Positions 16,792 to 26,676 of a stretch of 64,000 nucleotides of DNA are shown here, in pieces. The position numbers and the translations under genes are program-made. Below the pieces are notes generated by a model. That model made no database searches. It saw only the letters and a program-made list of their open reading frames with translations, and was not told the DNA's origin. Source of the stretch: Actinomadura madurae (GTDB lineage Bacteria; Actinomycetota; Actinomycetes; Streptosporangiales; Streptosporangiaceae); assembly GCF_900115095.1 (NCBI RefSeq), contig NZ_FOVH01000008.1, positions 337,556-401,555 on the forward strand, read 5' to 3'. Each line of letters starts with the position of its first letter. The first letter of the stretch is position 1.

Positions 16792-17694
16792 TCAGGCCGA
16801 CTTGCGGCCGCGGGTCTTCGCCGGCTCCTTCTTCGTGCCGGACTTCGACGCCGGCTTGCGCGCCGCGGGCTTCTTCGCGGACGTCCCCTTGCCGGACGCC
16901 GCCTTGCCGTCCTTCTCGCCGCGGCTCTTCTTGGCCGCCTCGACGCTGGCGCGCAGCGCGCTGAGCAGGTCGGCGGCGGGCTCCTCCTCGCCCTCCTCGG
17001 CGGGCCGGGCGACCTCCTTGCCCTCGATCTTCGCGTCGATCACGGCCTGGAGGGCCTCCCGGTAGGCGTCCTTGTACTCCGACGGGTCGAACTCCCCCTC
17101 CATCGACTCGATCAGCGACGTCGCCATCGACAGCTCCTGCTTGCGGACCTCGATGTCCTCGTCCAGGAAGGGGAAGTCGGGCGCGCGGACCTCGTCCGGC
17201 CACAGCATGGTCTCCAGCACGAAGACGCCCTCGCGGACCCGCAGCGTGGCGAGCGACTCCCGCTGCCGCAGCGCGACCTTGACGATCGCGACCTGGCCGG
17301 AGCTCTCCAGCGCGTCCCGCAGCAGCACGTACGGCTTGGCGCCCTGCTGGTCCGGCTCCAGGTAGTACGACTTCGCGAAGTAGATCGGGTCGACCTCGTC
17401 GTCCTCCACGAACTGCAGGACGTCGATCCGGCGGCTCGACGACAGCGGCAGGTCGGCGAAGTCCTCGTCGGTGAGGATGACCATCTCGCCGCTCGGCAGT
17501 TCGTAGCCCTTGGCGATGTCGGAGTACGGGACCTCCTCGCCGTCGACCGTGCAAACCCGCTTGTACTTGATGCGCCCCCCGTCCTCCCGGTGCACCTGGT
17601 GGAAGGCGACGTCCCGCTGCTCGGTCGCCGAATAGAGCTTCACCGGTATGGTCACCAGACCGAAGGAGATCGCGCCCTTCCAGATACTGCGCAT
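16792..17694 (-). CDS. ku: Ku DNA-end-binding protein (NHEJ)
   Basis: Bacterial Ku homodimer that binds double-strand break ends and recruits LigD. The core beta-barrel begins RSIWKGAISFGLVTIPVKLYS and runs to about residue 255; the last 40 residues are Lys/Ala/Ser-rich (AKKPAARKPASK), the basic tail seen in actinobacterial Ku and linked to DNA sliding or non-homologous tip binding. 300 aa, ATG 17694. Divergent from the ligase and polymerase genes with 112 bases between starts, which is a standard NHEJ locus. Confidence 0.97.
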   Translation of the reverse strand: MRSIWKGAISFGLVTIPVKLYSATEQRDVAFHQVHREDGGRIKYKRVCTVDGEEVPYSDIAKGYELPSGEMVILTDEDFADLPLSSSRRIDVLQFVEDDEVDPIYFAKSYYLEPDQQGAKPYVLLRDALESSGQVAIVKVALRQRESLATLRVREGVFVLETMLWPDEVRAPDFPFLDEDIEVRKQELSMATSLIESMEGEFDPSEYKDAYREALQAVIDAKIEGKEVARPAEEGEEEPAADLLSALRASVEAAKKSRGEKDGKAASGKGTSAKKPAARKPASKSGTKKEPAKTRGRKSA

Positions 17695-17806
17695 GATCCG
17701 TCCTTACCCAGCACGTTCCCGCCCCTAGCGTCGCAACCCCGTTCGATTTGCGCCACAACGAGCCCTTGATCCTTTTCTGCGGGACGGGACCGGGTAAGAC
17801 GCCGGT

Positions 17807-18781
17807 ATGACCATGCCGTGGCCCGTTGAGCCGATGATGGCCTCCACCGGTGACCTCCCCTCCGACGGCGGGCGGTGGGGTCTGGAGTTGAAATGGGACG
17901 GCGTCCGCGTCCTGGCGCACGTGTCCGCCGACGGCGTCCGGGCCACCGGGCGGCGCGGGACGGAGGTGACCGGCCGCTACCCCGAGCTGTCCGCCCTCGC
18001 CGACCTGCTGCCGGACCACGACGTGGTGCTGGACGGCGAGGTCGTCGCCTTCGAGCAGGGACGGCCCAGCTTCGAGCGGCTGCAGCGCCGGATGCACGTG
18101 ACCCGGCCCGACCCGCGGCTGATCCGCGAGGTGCCCGTCCGCTACGTGGTCTTCGACCTCCTGTACCTGGACGGCAACCTGCTGTTCGACGTGCCCTACG
18201 CCGACCGCCGCTCGCTTCTGGCCGCGCTCGACCTGGCCGGCAGCGGGCCGGTGGAGGTGCCCCCGTACCTGCACGGCGGCGACCGGACGCAGGTCGGCGA
18301 GCTGCTCGCCTTCACCCGCGAGCAGGAGCTGGAGGGCGTGCTCGCCAAGCGCCTCGACTCCCTGTACCGTCCGGGCCGCCGCGTCGACTTCTGGCGCAAG
18401 GTGAAGAACTTCATGACGCGTGAGGTCATCGTCTGCGGCTGGAAGCCCGGCAAGGGGCGGCGCGAAGGCGGCGTCGGCTCGCTGCTGCTCGGCGAGTACG
18501 ACCTCAAGGGCCTGCTCGGCTTCGTCGGTCACGTCGGCACGGGCTTCACCGACCGCGCGCTGGACGAGCTGTACGAGACGCTGTGGCCGCTGCGCCGCCC
18601 GACCAGCCCCTACGACGAGCCCGTACCGCGCGAGTTCGCCAAGGACGCCCAATGGGTTGAACCGCACCTCGTCGGGGAGGTCGCGTACAGCGCCCGCACC
18701 AGGGACGGCCGCCTCCGCTTCCCGTCCTGGCGGGGCCTGCGTGACGACAAGGACCCCCTGGAGGTCACGAGTGAGCAGTAA
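17807..18781 (+). CDS. ligD: LigD-type ATP-dependent DNA ligase domain protein
   Basis: Stand-alone ligase module of the NHEJ system. Nucleotidyl-transferase motif I is KWDGVR with adenylated Lys29; motif III DGEVVAF near 82 and VFDLLYLDG near 115, motif V DFWRKVKNF near 193, then the OB-fold (about 205-315). 324 aa: no polymerase or phosphoesterase domain is fused, unlike mycobacterial LigD. Overlaps the polymerase gene by 11 bases, so the two subunits are made together. Confidence 0.95.
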   Translation: MTMPWPVEPMMASTGDLPSDGGRWGLELKWDGVRVLAHVSADGVRATGRRGTEVTGRYPELSALADLLPDHDVVLDGEVVAFEQGRPSFERLQRRMHVTRPDPRLIREVPVRYVVFDLLYLDGNLLFDVPYADRRSLLAALDLAGSGPVEVPPYLHGGDRTQVGELLAFTREQELEGVLAKRLDSLYRPGRRVDFWRKVKNFMTREVIVCGWKPGKGRREGGVGSLLLGEYDLKGLLGFVGHVGTGFTDRALDELYETLWPLRRPTSPYDEPVPREFAKDAQWVEPHLVGEVAYSARTRDGRLRFPSWRGLRDDKDPLEVTSEQ

Positions 18782-19679
18782 GAGGACCGCCGTCGAGGTC
18801 GACGGGCGGCAGCTCTCCCTGTCCAACCTCGACAAGAACCTCTACCCCGAGTTCACCAAGGGCGAGGTCATCGACTACTACGTCCGGGTGGCGCCGGCGA
18901 TGCTGCCGCACCTGAAGGACCGGGCCGCCACCCGGATCCGGTGGCCGGACGGCGTCGACGGCGGCAGGTTCTTCGAGAAGAACGCCCCCTCCCACACCCC
19001 GGACTGGGTGCGGACGGCCACGATCCCGACGCCCGGCAGCTCGACGGGCCGCGACACGCTCGACTTCGTCGTCGTCGACGACCTGCCCACGCTCGTGTGG
19101 TGCGCGAACCTCGCCGCGCTGGAGCTGCACGTCCCGCAGTGGAAGGTCGGCCCGCGCGGCAAGGTGCACGCCCCCGACCTCGTCGTCTTCGACCTGGACC
19201 CCGGCCCGCCCGCCACGATCGTGGAGGCCTGCGAGGTCGCCGGCCTGCTCCGGGACGTGCTCGCCGGGGACGGCCTGGACTCCTACCCGAAGACGAGCGG
19301 GAAGAAGGGCCTGCACCTCTACGTGCCGGTCGAGGAGCCCAAGGAGGCGGAGCGGACGTCGGAGTACGCCAAGGCCGCCGCGCAGCGGCTCGCCGAGGAG
19401 CATCCGAGGCTCGTCGTCGCGAAGATGGAGAAGCGGCTGCGCAAGGGCAAGGTCTTCGTCGACTGGAGCCAGAACAACCCGGCGAAGACGACCGTCGCCC
19501 CCTACTCGCTGCGCGCGGCGAGCCGCCCGTCGGTCTCCACGCCGATCACCTGGGACGAGCTGGAGTCGTGCGAGGACGCGGCCGACCTGGTGTTCGGTCC
19601 CGACGACGTCCTGTCCCGGCTGGAGAAGCACGGCGACCTCCTCGAACCGCTCCTGGAGGACCACCGGCCACTGCCCTGA
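18771..19679 (+). CDS. ligD: LigD-type polymerase/primase domain protein
   Basis: Archaeo-eukaryotic-primase-type NHEJ polymerase that fills or extends broken ends, preferring ribonucleotides. Signature LSNLDKNLYP near 14-23, catalytic acids in VFDLDPG (Asp141, Asp143), TSGKKGLHLYVP near 183 and the third acid in VFVDWSQN near 230. GTG 18771 has GAGG six bases upstream and lies inside the ligase gene end. 302 aa, complete domain with no fusion. Confidence 0.95.
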   Translation: MSSKRTAVEVDGRQLSLSNLDKNLYPEFTKGEVIDYYVRVAPAMLPHLKDRAATRIRWPDGVDGGRFFEKNAPSHTPDWVRTATIPTPGSSTGRDTLDFVVVDDLPTLVWCANLAALELHVPQWKVGPRGKVHAPDLVVFDLDPGPPATIVEACEVAGLLRDVLAGDGLDSYPKTSGKKGLHLYVPVEEPKEAERTSEYAKAAAQRLAEEHPRLVVAKMEKRLRKGKVFVDWSQNNPAKTTVAPYSLRAASRPSVSTPITWDELESCEDAADLVFGPDDVLSRLEKHGDLLEPLLEDHRPLP

Positions 19680-19780
19680 TCCGGGATTTCGCGTGCCCTA
19701 TGTGTTCGAACCGGCACGCTCCGGGACCGGGATCCGCCACCATGGTCCGGGGACACCACGCGGGGCGGAAGGAAGAGCAG

Positions 19781-21106
<1,326 letters not shown>

Positions 21107-21126
21107 GCCACTGAGGAGGAGGCCCG

Positions 21127-21312
21127 ATGAGCGAGATCGACGACCTGGAGCAGCCGCCCGACGAGGCGAACGAGGCCGACGCCTTCGAGCAGCGGGCGGT
21201 GCTGGACGAGGACGACCGCGCCGAACCCGGGCCGCTGCCCGCCGACGCGAACGAGGCCGACGCGGCGGAGCAGCGGCTCGAGGTGCGGCTGGACGAGGAC
21301 GACTACCGGTGA
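21127..21312 (+). CDS. Tiny acidic protein with internal duplication
   Basis: 61 aa, more than a third Asp/Glu, function unknown. The sequence repeats itself: EANEADAFEQR then DANEADAAEQR, and the two tails VLDEDDR and VRLDEDDYR also match. No hydrophobic segment; probably disordered. A very strong GAGGAGGAGG ribosome-binding site precedes ATG 21127, so it is surely translated. It lies 20 bases after the flavoprotein gene and is probably co-transcribed. Similar short acidic proteins occur in other actinobacteria, as far as I recall, without assigned role. Confidence 0.85.
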   Translation: MSEIDDLEQPPDEANEADAFEQRAVLDEDDRAEPGPLPADANEADAAEQRLEVRLDEDDYR

Positions 21313-21526
21313 CCCGCGTCGGCCCGGGTCAGCGGCGGCACGGTACGCGCGGAGGGCCGGGGCGGCACCGTCCCGGGCCTCCGCGGGAATACACTGACCT
21401 GCGCGAAGGAACGACGGCGGGCTTCGCCCGTGACCAACGGAGTTACCCGCGCGTAGGATGTTGAGATTGTCTACCCGCGGCGGACGACCCCCGATCCGCC
21501 GCGATGATCGGTGATCGGAGAGTGTG

Positions 21527-22156
21527 GTGACCGCGACCCCGGACGCCCGCCCCCGTGGCACAAGGCTGCCGCGACTGGCGCGCCGCAAGCAGCTGCTCGG
21601 CGCGGCGCAGGAGGTGTTCGTCGCGCAGGGGTACCACGCTGCGGCGATGGATGAGATCGCCGAGCGTGCGGGCGTCAGCAAACCCGTGCTCTACCAGCAC
21701 TTCCCGGGCAAGCTGGAGCTGTACCTGGCCCTGCTGGACGAGCACGCCGAGGCCCTGGTGAAGATCGTCCGTGAGGCGCTGGAGGCCACCACGGACAACA
21801 AGCTCCGCGTGCAGGCGAGCATGCAGGCGTTCTACGACTTCGTGGCCGGCGACGGCGAGGCGTACCGGCTGGTCTTCGAGTCCGACCTGCGCAACGTGGC
21901 GCCCGTCCGGGCGCGCGTCGACCGCGCCAACCAGCAGTGCGCCGAGATGATCGCCCAGGTCATCGCCGAGGACACCAACGCCCCGGCCGAGGAGGCGCAC
22001 CTGCTCGGCATGGGCCTGGTCGGCATGGCCGAGGTCAGCGCGCGCTTCTGGCTGTCCCAGCACCGGGCGATCCCCAAGGACACCGCCGAGAAGATCATCG
22101 CCCGGCTGGCCTGGCGCGGGATCTCCGGCTTCCCCCGCACGTCCGACCAGGGCTGA
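21527..22156 (+). CDS. TetR-family regulator of the conserved DUF3107/helicase locus
   Basis: TetR protein with helix-turn-helix AGVSKPVLYQHFPGK (about 48-62) and an all-helical ligand domain with a length of 209 aa. GTG 21527 is six bases after GGAG; GTG 21524 is possible. The order TetR, DUF3107, DEAD-box helicase matches the mycobacterial Rv3208-Rv3211 region, so this is a conserved housekeeping-type regulator rather than an efflux repressor. Its ligand is unknown. The 210-base upstream region shows no clear palindrome. Confidence 0.93.
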   Translation: MTATPDARPRGTRLPRLARRKQLLGAAQEVFVAQGYHAAAMDEIAERAGVSKPVLYQHFPGKLELYLALLDEHAEALVKIVREALEATTDNKLRVQASMQAFYDFVAGDGEAYRLVFESDLRNVAPVRARVDRANQQCAEMIAQVIAEDTNAPAEEAHLLGMGLVGMAEVSARFWLSQHRAIPKDTAEKIIARLAWRGISGFPRTSDQG

Positions 22157-22348
22157 CCCGCCGCCCGCGCACCGCGCCCCGCGGGGCGCGGGCCTCCGCA
22201 TGACCGCGGCCGCCGGGGTCCGCCCGCCCGCGCACGGGCGTTCACCCTCGGCACAACGGACCTGACGGCGCGTCCGGCGATCTCCGTGCGACCATCGGAG
22301 ACGGGTCCGCCGGCGGTCGGCGGGACGTCCGGACGACGGGAGCATCGC

Positions 22349-22582
22349 GTGCAGGTTCGCATCGGGGTCCAGAACGTGCCCAAGGAACTCGTGGTCGACA
22401 CCGCGCTGTCGGCCGACGAGGTGCAGGACGCGCTCCGGGAGGCTCTCTCCGGCCCGGACGGCGTGCTCGTGCTGAAGGACCGCCGCGCCGGGCGGATCGT
22501 CATCCCCGCCGGGCGGGTCGGCTACCTGGAGATCTCCGAAGACGAGCAGCGCAGCGTGGGTTTCGGCACCCAGTACACCTGA
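22349..22582 (+). CDS. DUF3107 family protein
   Basis: 77-aa conserved actinobacterial protein, cytoplasmic, function unknown. Starts VQVRIGVQNVPKELVVD and has the family's alternating beta-strand pattern with an acidic central helix (SADEVQDALREAL). GTG 22349 has GGGAG six bases upstream. Always found next to this TetR in actinobacteria (as I recall), suggesting a linked role. Confidence 0.9.
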   Translation: MQVRIGVQNVPKELVVDTALSADEVQDALREALSGPDGVLVLKDRRAGRIVIPAGRVGYLEISEDEQRSVGFGTQYT

Positions 22583-22690
22583 CGCGTTGACCCGGTCTCG
22601 AACGGACTTGACCGGGATTTTGTTTCAATCCGGCATGACGGGCATACCGATCTGCGACCACGGGCCGCCCGGCCCACGGAAACAGAATGG

Positions 22691-22990
22691 ATGATCGACA
22701 TGCTCACGACGATCCTCTGGTTCATCGTCGTCGGTGCCGTGATCGGGGCCCTCGCCCGGCTGATCGTGCCGGGCCGCAACCCGATCGGCATCCTGCTGAC
22801 GATCCTGGTCGGGATCGCCGGCTCCATCCTCGGCGGGGTCATCGCGGACGCGCTCGGCGCCGGCACGATCGTCGCGATCGTGTTCGCGGTGCTCATCGCC
22901 GCGGCCGGCGTCGCCGCGCTCACCACGCTGAACGACCGCGGCCGCGGCGGCCGGCGGTCCGGCTGGCGCACCCGCCGCCGCTCCTTCTGA
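22691..22990 (+). CDS. GlsB/YeaQ/YmgE-type small membrane stress protein
   Basis: 99 aa with three hydrophobic Gly/Ile-rich helices (about 5-22, 31-50 and 55-77) and an Arg-rich tail (RGRGGRRSGWRTRRR) that should stay in the cytoplasm. The pattern GALARLIVPGRNP between helices 1 and 2 is the family hallmark. These transglycosylase-associated proteins are induced by envelope or osmotic stress in other bacteria; exact role unknown. ATG 22691 or 22700 may be used. A hairpin terminator follows within 25 bases. Confidence 0.85.
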   Translation: MIDMLTTILWFIVVGAVIGALARLIVPGRNPIGILLTILVGIAGSILGGVIADALGAGTIVAIVFAVLIAAAGVAALTTLNDRGRGGRRSGWRTRRRSF

Positions 22991-23012
22991 CCCAGGGGCA
23001 CCCCGGCGCGGA

Positions 23013-23040
23013 AGCCCTCGCCCACCTGTGGGCGGGGGCT
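23013..23040 (+). terminator. Terminator after the GlsB-type gene
   Basis: CGCCCAC/GTGGGCG stem with 2-base apex, extended by AGCCC/GGGCT, followed by TTTCGCG. Located 22 bases after the stop codon. Confidence 0.75.
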
Positions 23041-23164
23041 TTCGCGTGCCGGGACGGGCGGTCCGGACGCCGAGATGTGTCCGGATGTGGCCGCCCGGCC
23101 GGGCCGGCGGCCGGGGACCGGAGCCGCGCCGGGCCGCGGCGGATAAGCCCTGGCGGAACGGGGA

Positions 23165-23191
23165 GGGAATACACGAAACCGTGGAAACGTT
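23165..23191 (+). promoter_or_regulatory. SigR-like promoter upstream of the DEAD-box helicase
   Basis: GGGAAT (23165-23170), 18 bases, GTT (23189-23191): full match to the SigR/SigH consensus, as at moeZ. It would give a leader of about 250 bases. Confidence 0.5.
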
Positions 23192-23209
23192 AGGTGCAAT
23201 GATCGGCTA

Positions 23210-23239
23210 TTGGTGTATGCAATCAACGGTCGGTACACT
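23210..23239 (+). promoter_or_regulatory. Second candidate promoter (housekeeping type) for the helicase
   Basis: TTGGTG (23210-23215), 18-base spacer, TACACT (23234-23239), in a local AT-rich patch. With the SigR-like site 45 bases upstream it would give basal plus stress-induced transcription. Confidence 0.4.
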
Positions 23240-23448
23240 GCGTGGCGGAGTGTGACCGCACGCAGCCACAGCGAGTGACTGCTCTCAACCCCTGACTGCG
23301 GTCGCCGAGACATTTTGATCAACGGCTGGTCCCTCCCGCGCGAGCGCGCGGCCACTGAAACGGCGGACACGCCAGCGATGGCGCAGTCCCGCCGGCGGGC
23401 CGCGCCGCACCCGGGAGCGGAGACCCCGCATATTGGAGGCTGAAAGCC
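23240..23448 (+). other. Long structured 5' leader of the helicase gene
   Basis: About 200 untranslated bases with no credible reading frame. It contains a perfect palindrome CCGCGCGAGCGCGCGG near 23336-23352, further GC-rich inverted segments near 23380-23405, and ends in TATTGGAGG. DEAD-box helicase genes often carry long leaders that respond to cold or to the helicase itself, so a regulatory RNA is plausible but not shown. Confidence 0.4.
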
Positions 23449-24951
23449 CTGACTACCTTTCGTGAACTCGGGGTCGTCCCCGAGATAGCAGACGCCCTCG
23501 AAGCCGAAGGCATCGTGGAGGCGTTCCCCATCCAGGAGCTCGCCCTGCCGATCGCGCTCGGCGGGCACGACATCATCGGCCAGGCCCGCACGGGTACCGG
23601 CAAGACCCTCGCGTTCGGCGTCTCGCTGCTACAGCGCATCGAGCACGGCCGCCGCGAGCCGCAGGCGCTCGTGGTCGCGCCGACCCGCGAGCTGGCCCTC
23701 CAGGTCACCGACGACCTGCTCGTCGCCGGCGGCAAGCTCGGCACCCGCGTCCTGTCCGTCTACGGCGGGCGGGCGTACGAGCCGCAGATCGACGCGCTCC
23801 GCGAGGGCGTCGACGTCGTCGTCGGCACCCCGGGCCGGCTGCTCGACCTCGTCAAGCAGAAGCACCTCGACCTGTCCAAGATCGGCATCCTGGTGCTGGA
23901 CGAGGCGGACCGCATGCTCGACCTCGGGTTCCTGCCCGACATCGAGCGGATCATCGAGCGGATCCCGGCCCGGCGCCAGACGATGCTGTTCTCGGCGACG
24001 ATGCCGGGCGAGATCGTCTCGCTGTCGCGCCGGTACCTGACCCGCCCGACCAACGTCCGGGCCGAGTCGCACCAGGAGTCCGACGCGACGCCGCAGGTCG
24101 TCCAGCACGTCTTCCAGGCCCACCAGATGGACAAGCCGGAGATGCTGGCGCGCCTCCTGCAGGCGGAGGGCCGCGGGCTGACCATGGTCTTCTGCCAGAC
24201 CAAGCGGGCCTGCGACCGGGTGGCCGCCGACCTCGCGCAGCGCGGCTTCGACGCCGCCGCCGTGCACGGCGACCTCGGGCAGAGCCAGCGGGAGCGGGCG
24301 CTGCGCGCGTTCCGCAACGGCAAGATCGGCGTGCTGGTGGCCACCGACGTGGCGGCCCGCGGCCTCGACGTCGACGACGTCACCCACGTCGTCAACTACG
24401 AGTGCCCCGACAGCGCCGACACCTACGTGCACCGCATCGGCCGGACGGCCCGCGCGGGCAAGAAGGGCGTCGCCGTCACGCTGGTCGACTGGTCCGACCT
24501 CACCCGGTGGAAGCTGATCAACGGCACGCTGGACCTGCCGTTCGCCGCCCCGGAGGAGACCTACTCCACGTCCCCGCACTTCTTCGCCGCGCTCGGCATC
24601 CCCGAGGGCACGAAGGGGACGCTGCCCACCGACAAGCGGCACGGCCGCGCCGGGCTGGACGCCGAGGAGCTGGAGGACATCGGCGAGACCGGCAAGGTCC
24701 GCAGCAACGTCCGCGAACCCGACCGCGACCGGGAACGTCCCCGGCCGCGCCGCCGCAAGCGCAGCCGGACCCGCACCCGCGCGGGCAAGCCGGTCGAGAC
24801 GGCCGCCGCCGAGGCCGAGACCGCCGCTGACGGCACCGTCGTCGACGCGGTCGCCACCGAGCGCAAGCGCAGCCGCACCCGCCGCCGCACCCGCGCCGGC
24901 AAGCCGGCGGCGCCCGCCGCGGAGGCCGCCGAGGCGTCCCAGAGCGCCTGA
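23449..24951 (+). CDS. DEAD-box ATP-dependent RNA helicase
   Basis: RNA helicase of the RhlE/CsdA type for RNA unwinding and ribosome or mRNA remodelling. Motifs: Q-motif GIVEAFPIQELALP, motif I ARTGTGKT (about 45-52), PTRELALQ, VLDEADRML near 150, SATMPG, and HRIGRTARAG in the second RecA domain. The tail (about 425-500) is basic and duplicated (RKRSRTRTRAGKP, then RKRSRTRRRTRAGKP), suited to RNA binding. I start at CTG 23449: it gives the family N-terminus (L/M)TTFRELGV, GGAGG lies nine bases upstream, and no ATG/GTG/TTG is available before GTG 23515, which would delete the start of the Q-motif. 500 aa. Confidence 0.93.
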   Translation: MTTFRELGVVPEIADALEAEGIVEAFPIQELALPIALGGHDIIGQARTGTGKTLAFGVSLLQRIEHGRREPQALVVAPTRELALQVTDDLLVAGGKLGTRVLSVYGGRAYEPQIDALREGVDVVVGTPGRLLDLVKQKHLDLSKIGILVLDEADRMLDLGFLPDIERIIERIPARRQTMLFSATMPGEIVSLSRRYLTRPTNVRAESHQESDATPQVVQHVFQAHQMDKPEMLARLLQAEGRGLTMVFCQTKRACDRVAADLAQRGFDAAAVHGDLGQSQRERALRAFRNGKIGVLVATDVAARGLDVDDVTHVVNYECPDSADTYVHRIGRTARAGKKGVAVTLVDWSDLTRWKLINGTLDLPFAAPEETYSTSPHFFAALGIPEGTKGTLPTDKRHGRAGLDAEELEDIGETGKVRSNVREPDRDRERPRPRRRKRSRTRTRAGKPVETAAAEAETAADGTVVDAVATERKRSRTRRRTRAGKPAAPAAEAAEASQSA

Positions 24952-24998
24952 CCGGGCCTCCTGCCCGGGCCGGGCCCGACCCGACCGCGAACGAGCAG

Positions 24999-25025
24999 CC
25001 GCGAGACTCCCGCTCAGTCTCGCGG
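24999..25025. terminator. Bidirectional hairpin between helicase and GDPD genes
   Basis: Perfect 10-bp stem CCGCGAGACT / AGTCTCGCGG with a 7-base loop; the right arm and loop contain the end of the minus-strand phosphodiesterase gene. Confidence 0.65.
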
Positions 25026-25715
25026 TTGCGGTGTTCTCTGGTCCCGCAGCCGCAGGGCGGTCCGCGGACGGTCGGTGATGAGCACGGCGACGCGGGGGTC
25101 GCGCAGGAAGCGCCGCATCACCGGCTCGGCGTTCACCGTCCAGATCATGGCCGGGATCCCGGCGCGACCGCACTGGCGCAGCACGCCCACGCGGGCGAGC
25201 CGGTGGTTCAGCGCGACCATGTCCGCGCCCGCCCGGCGGACCAGGCGCAGCGGCGCGAAGTCGTGCGCGGCGCCGCGCTCCCACAGGTTCCGCCCCACCG
25301 ACAGGGCCGTCCGGACCCCGGGGAAGCTCTTCCTGATCTCCATCAGCGACGTCACCTCGCCGGTGGTCACCACGAAGTTCTCCGTCCCGAAGGCCTCCAG
25401 GGCGAGCGCCACGGTCTCGTGCTCGCAGCCGCGCTCCTTGAGGTCGAGATGCCCCCGCGCCCGGCCCGCGATGATCTTGATGGCGTCGCCGACCAGCGGC
25501 ACGGGCCGGACCGCGAGCTCCTGCACCCGGTCGTAGCTGAGCCGGTTCAGCCGGATGCCGCCGACCTCGGCGTCGTGGTGGACGACCAGCCGGCCGTCGC
25601 CCGTCCGCCGGATGTCGATCTCGACGTACTCGGCACCGGACGCCGCGGCCTCGCCGAGACCCGTCAGGCCCGCCTCGTCACGGCGGTGCGCGGAGATGGC
25701 AGGCGTGGGTCGCAC
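25014..25715 (-). CDS. Glycerophosphodiester phosphodiesterase-family protein
   Basis: Hydrolyses glycerophosphodiesters to glycerol 3-phosphate and an alcohol. GDPD TIM-barrel motifs: SAHRRDEAG (His10, Arg11) at the start, VEIDIRRTGDG near 31 with the metal acids, VVHHDAEV near 44, then HLDLKE near 91. 233 aa, short but complete; no signal peptide, so cytoplasmic. GTG 25715 is used with a poor ribosome-binding site. Divergent from the alpha/beta hydrolase, 69 bases between starts. Confidence 0.88.
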   Translation of the reverse strand: MRPTPAISAHRRDEAGLTGLGEAAASGAEYVEIDIRRTGDGRLVVHHDAEVGGIRLNRLSYDRVQELAVRPVPLVGDAIKIIAGRARGHLDLKERGCEHETVALALEAFGTENFVVTTGEVTSLMEIRKSFPGVRTALSVGRNLWERGAAHDFAPLRLVRRAGADMVALNHRLARVGVLRQCGRAGIPAMIWTVNAEPVMRRFLRDPRVAVLITDRPRTALRLRDQRTPQPRD

Positions 25716-25784
25716 GCAGGTGACGCTACCACCGGAGATTTTTCACCGAAGCCCGCCCACGACCATTGACTATGGTGGACACCC

Positions 25785-26660
25785 GTGAGTACGCCCCGGT
25801 TCGTGAGCCTGCCCCCCGGTGTTCGCCGGACGACCGCCGAGACCTCCCGCGGTCCCTTCGCCGTCCTGGAGGCGCTCCCCGGCTCGGGCGTCGCCGAACG
25901 CTGGCCCGCCCTCCTCGTCCCGGGGCTGACGGGCAGCAAGGAGGACTTCCTCGCGGTCCTGCAGACGCTCGCCGCGTCCGGCCGCCGCGTCGTGGCGATC
26001 GACATGCGCGGCCAGTACGAGTCGATCGGGCCCGACGACGCGTCCGCCTACACCCGCGCGGCCCTCGGCGCCGACATCGCGGCCGTCCTGGAGGCCCTCG
26101 GGCCCGAGCCGGTCCACCTGGTGGGCCACTCGTTCGGTGGGCTGGTGTGCCGGGAGGCCGTCCTCGCCGGGGCGTCCCCCGCGTCGTTCACGCTGATGAG
26201 CTCGGGCCCGTCCGCCGTCTCAGGGCAGGCCGCCGCCAAGGCCCGCGCCCTGCGCGACGCCCTCCCCGACCTCGGCCTGGAGCAGATCTGGGCGCTCACC
26301 CTCGAACCCGGCTACGTGGGACGGGGCGTCCAGCGCGAGATCCTCGCCTTCCTCAAGGCCCGCACGCTCGGGAACTCCCCGAAGGGCCTCGCCGGCATGG
26401 CCCACGAGATCCTCACCGCCCCCGACCGCGTCGACGAGCTGGCCAAGCACTGTGCCGACACCGGCCTGCGCACCCTCGTCCTCTACGGGGAGGACGACGA
26501 CGTCTGGGATCCGCGCGTGCAGGCGGCGATGGCGGAGCGGCTGAACACGTCCAAGGTCGTCATCCCCAGCGCCTCCCATTCCCCCGCCTGGGAGGCCCCC
26601 GAGACGACGGCCGCGGCCCTGCGGGACCTGTGGGCCGACATCGAGCGCACCCAGAAGTAG
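25785..26660 (+). CDS. Alpha/beta hydrolase
   Basis: Serine hydrolase fold: oxyanion strand LLVPGLTGSKEDF near 43-55, nucleophile elbow GHSFGG with Ser near 113, acid in YGEDDDVWDP near 235 and His in SASHSPAWE near 264. 291 aa, no signal peptide. GTG 25785 sits 8 bases after TATGGT, so the mRNA may be leaderless. Substrate unknown (esterase, lactonase and dehalogenase activities occur in the family). 54 bases upstream of the NmrA-like gene, which has its own promoter. Confidence 0.9.
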   Translation: MSTPRFVSLPPGVRRTTAETSRGPFAVLEALPGSGVAERWPALLVPGLTGSKEDFLAVLQTLAASGRRVVAIDMRGQYESIGPDDASAYTRAALGADIAAVLEALGPEPVHLVGHSFGGLVCREAVLAGASPASFTLMSSGPSAVSGQAAAKARALRDALPDLGLEQIWALTLEPGYVGRGVQREILAFLKARTLGNSPKGLAGMAHEILTAPDRVDELAKHCADTGLRTLVLYGEDDDVWDPRVQAAMAERLNTSKVVIPSASHSPAWEAPETTAAALRDLWADIERTQK

Positions 26661-26676
26661 CCGCCGCGACCGCGCT

